Assembly (NCBI GenBank): GCA_965369635.1
Contig: CBDURC010000058.1
Span: 1-14,669, forward strand
DNA: 14,669 nucleotides
Direction: 5' to 3'
Source: UBA3071 sp965369635
GTDB lineage: Bacteria > Chloroflexota > Anaerolineae > UBA3071
The notes beneath the pieces are model-generated. The model searched no databases. It was not told where the DNA came from and saw only the letters and a list, made by a program, of their open reading frames with translations. Shown piece by piece: positions 13,403-14,669 of the stretch (position 1 is its first letter; each line of letters begins with the position of its first letter). The position numbers and the translations under genes are program-made.

Positions 13403-14581
13403 ATGCTGGAAACCCTTGATCTGAGCAAATCCTTGACCAAAGAAGAATACATCAGTGACCTGGTCCGCTATCAGGTGGCTCTGCACGATCTGGGATACCA
13501 GGTCTACGTGCAGCAGCGGCCCGTGATCATGGTCTACGAGGGCGCGGATGCTGGCGGCAAGGGAGGAAACATCAAGCGGGTGACGGAGAAACTGGACCCG
13601 CGCGGCTACGTGGTGCATCCCATTGCTGCTCCCAAGGGGGACGACAAGACGCACCACTATCTGTGGCGCTTTTGGCGGCGGCTGCCGGAGCGGGGGCAGA
13701 TTGCCATCTTGGACCGCAGTTGGTACGGGCGAGTGATGGTGGAGCGAATCGAGGGCTTCTGCAGCGAAGAGGAGTGGAAGCGGGCCTACCGCGAGATCAA
13801 CCATTTCGAGCGCCAGTTGGCGGACTTCGGTACCATCCTCTTCAAGTTCTACATCCACATCGGCAAGGATGAGCAGTTGCGCCGTTTTCAGTCCCGGGAA
13901 CATACGGCCTACAAGGCCTGGAAGCTGACCGACGAGGACTGGCGCAATCGCCAGAAATGGGATCAGTACACGGAAGCGGTCAATGAGATGCTGCTCAGAA
14001 CGAGCACGCTGACCGCTCCCTGGACTGTCGTGGAGGGGACCTGCAAGTGGCACGCCCGCATCAAGGTGCTCAAGACGCTGGTGGAGGGGCTCAGCCATGC
14101 GCTCAACTATGACCCCTTCGCCGAGATGCCAGCCCCGCCCCAAGCGGGGCCAGCCATCAAGAAAGAGGTGAAGCAAAAGGGAAAGAAGAAGCAGAAGCAA
14201 AGGAAGAAAAAGAGGCTGAAGGCAACGGAATCGCCGTTGCCCATGATCGATCAGTTCGAGTATGGCACCATTGTGCTTGATGGGCGGCGTTATGATTACG
14301 ATGTCATCATCTTCCCTGACGGCACAGTGGAACCTTGGGAGCACAAGGACGAACACATCTTGCAGGCCAAAGACCTGGACAAGGTCATCAAGGCCAAGCC
14401 GGAGGTGGTGATCATCGGCTCGGGCACCGTGGCCAGTCTGAGGGTGCGTCCCGAGGCGGAGAAGCAGTTGCAGGACGCGGGGATTGAGGTCCTGGTTTGC
14501 AAGACGAACAAGGCCTGTGAGACCTTCAAGGAACTGCGGAACCAGCGCAAGGTGGCGACTGTCTTGCACATCACGTGTTGA
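13403..14581 (+). CDS. PPK2 polyphosphate kinase fused to an Mth938-like (DUF498) domain
   Basis: This 392-residue fusion begins with a full PPK2 domain (about 1-235): YEGADAGGKGG (45-55, Lys53), KLDPRGYVVHPIAAP, AILDRSWYGR (101-110) and KFYIHIGKDEQLRRF. A linker of about 45 residues follows, with a palindrome-B-encoded PPQAG patch (244-250) and then a dense Lys run (253-273). Residues about 282-392 match the Mth938-like/DUF498 domain of unknown function: FEYGTIVLDGRRYDYDVIIF, then KPEVVIIGSGT, GIEVLVCKTNKACETF and the characteristic end VATVLHITC. Similar stand-alone proteins are about 110-120 residues long. The ATG at 13403 has GGAGGAGAGG just upstream. An internal ATG at 14243 could start the Mth938 part alone, but I see no strong ribosome-binding site there. 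No terminator is visible after the stop. Confidence 0.92.
   Translation: MLETLDLSKSLTKEEYISDLVRYQVALHDLGYQVYVQQRPVIMVYEGADAGGKGGNIKRVTEKLDPRGYVVHPIAAPKGDDKTHHYLWRFWRRLPERGQIAILDRSWYGRVMVERIEGFCSEEEWKRAYREINHFERQLADFGTILFKFYIHIGKDEQLRRFQSREHTAYKAWKLTDEDWRNRQKWDQYTEAVNEMLLRTSTLTAPWTVVEGTCKWHARIKVLKTLVEGLSHALNYDPFAEMPAPPQAGPAIKKEVKQKGKKKQKQRKKKRLKATESPLPMIDQFEYGTIVLDGRRYDYDVIIFPDGTVEPWEHKDEHILQAKDLDKVIKAKPEVVIIGSGTVASLRVRPEAEKQLQDAGIEVLVCKTNKACETFKELRNQRKVATVLHITC
14132..14150 (-). repeat. Palindromic repeat B, copy 3 (inside PPK2-Mth938 linker)
   Basis: This is the exact reverse complement of 9064-9082. GCCCCGC (14132-14138) and GCGGGGC (14144-14150) pair around a 5-base loop. It falls at the junction between the PPK2 domain and the Lys-rich linker. 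Confidence 0.88.
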
Positions 14582-14669
14582 GGGGTGGCGGAGATGCCGC
14601 CTATGTTAGCATAACTCTGTACCGGACACTTCTCCGGCAAGTCACCAAATGGGACGCGGACAAACGCCG

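Noticed and set aside
12992..14569. A 525-codon open frame on the minus strand opposite the PPK2 genes
   Set aside because: The plus strand encodes two PPK2 proteins with full motifs. The minus frame gives a Leu/His-rich sequence with no recognisable domain, as expected for a shadow of a GC-rich gene.
14582..14669. Terminator or new gene at the window end
   Set aside because: Only weak 5-bp hairpins (GGCGG/CCGCC and CCGGA/TCCGG) without T-runs, and no supported reading frame.

Overview
This window looks like a chromosomal segment of a GC-rich bacterium, most plausibly a member of the Chloroflexota (Anaerolineae-like). That assignment is an inference from three things: a CIRCE-controlled groESL, the style of the P-loop kinase and CHAD genes, and short tandem repeats between genes. 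No marker in the window proves it.

Layout. (1) Positions 1-2307 hold a complete heat-shock operon: a sigma70-type promoter, an extended CIRCE operator, groES, groEL and a hairpin/T-run terminator. (2) Positions 2369-6237, on the minus strand, hold a compact three-gene operon of membrane proteins: a NuoL/NuoM-like antiporter subunit, a small membrane protein and a NuoN-like antiporter subunit. No catalytic (NuoB/C/D/H/I-like) partner is visible. Several charged residues normally needed for proton translocation are replaced. (3) Positions 6238-6696 are a divergent intergenic region with a promoter for each side and a REP-like hairpin. (4) Positions 6697-14581, on the plus strand, hold nine tightly packed genes that may be one operon. 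They encode two thymidylate-kinase-like proteins, a Nudix hydrolase, a zinc-finger pRiA4b-ORF3-like protein, a YgjP-like metalloprotease, a guanylate-kinase-like protein, an HTH-CHAD fusion and two PPK2 polyphosphate kinases. The second PPK2 is fused to an Mth938-like (DUF498) domain.

The third block is the most interesting. Five P-loop phosphotransferases, a Nudix enzyme and a CHAD (polyphosphate-binding) protein carrying a DNA-binding-type N-terminus suggest a polyphosphate/nucleotide phosphate-transfer island. PPK2 would move phosphate between polyphosphate and nucleotides, the TMK/GMK-like proteins would act on nucleotides or on unknown substrates, and HTH-CHAD could sense polyphosphate. 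Three of these proteins carry unusual Lys-, Glu- or Pro-rich tails or linkers, and two P-loops are non-canonical (Arg for Lys in one; GKGP in the other).

Two layers of repetitive DNA cut across the annotation. One is a heptamer family (roughly RCGTGAN) arranged in tandem at gene boundaries (1-25, 2211-2259, 6299-6332, 11049-11103), sometimes with inverted copies that form hairpins. The other is a pair of GC-rich palindromes, one of 30 bp and one of 18-19 bp. They sit inside coding sequence without breaking the frame, in the Nudix, HTH-CHAD and PPK2-Mth938 genes. The same 30-bp DNA is read in two different frames in two proteins.
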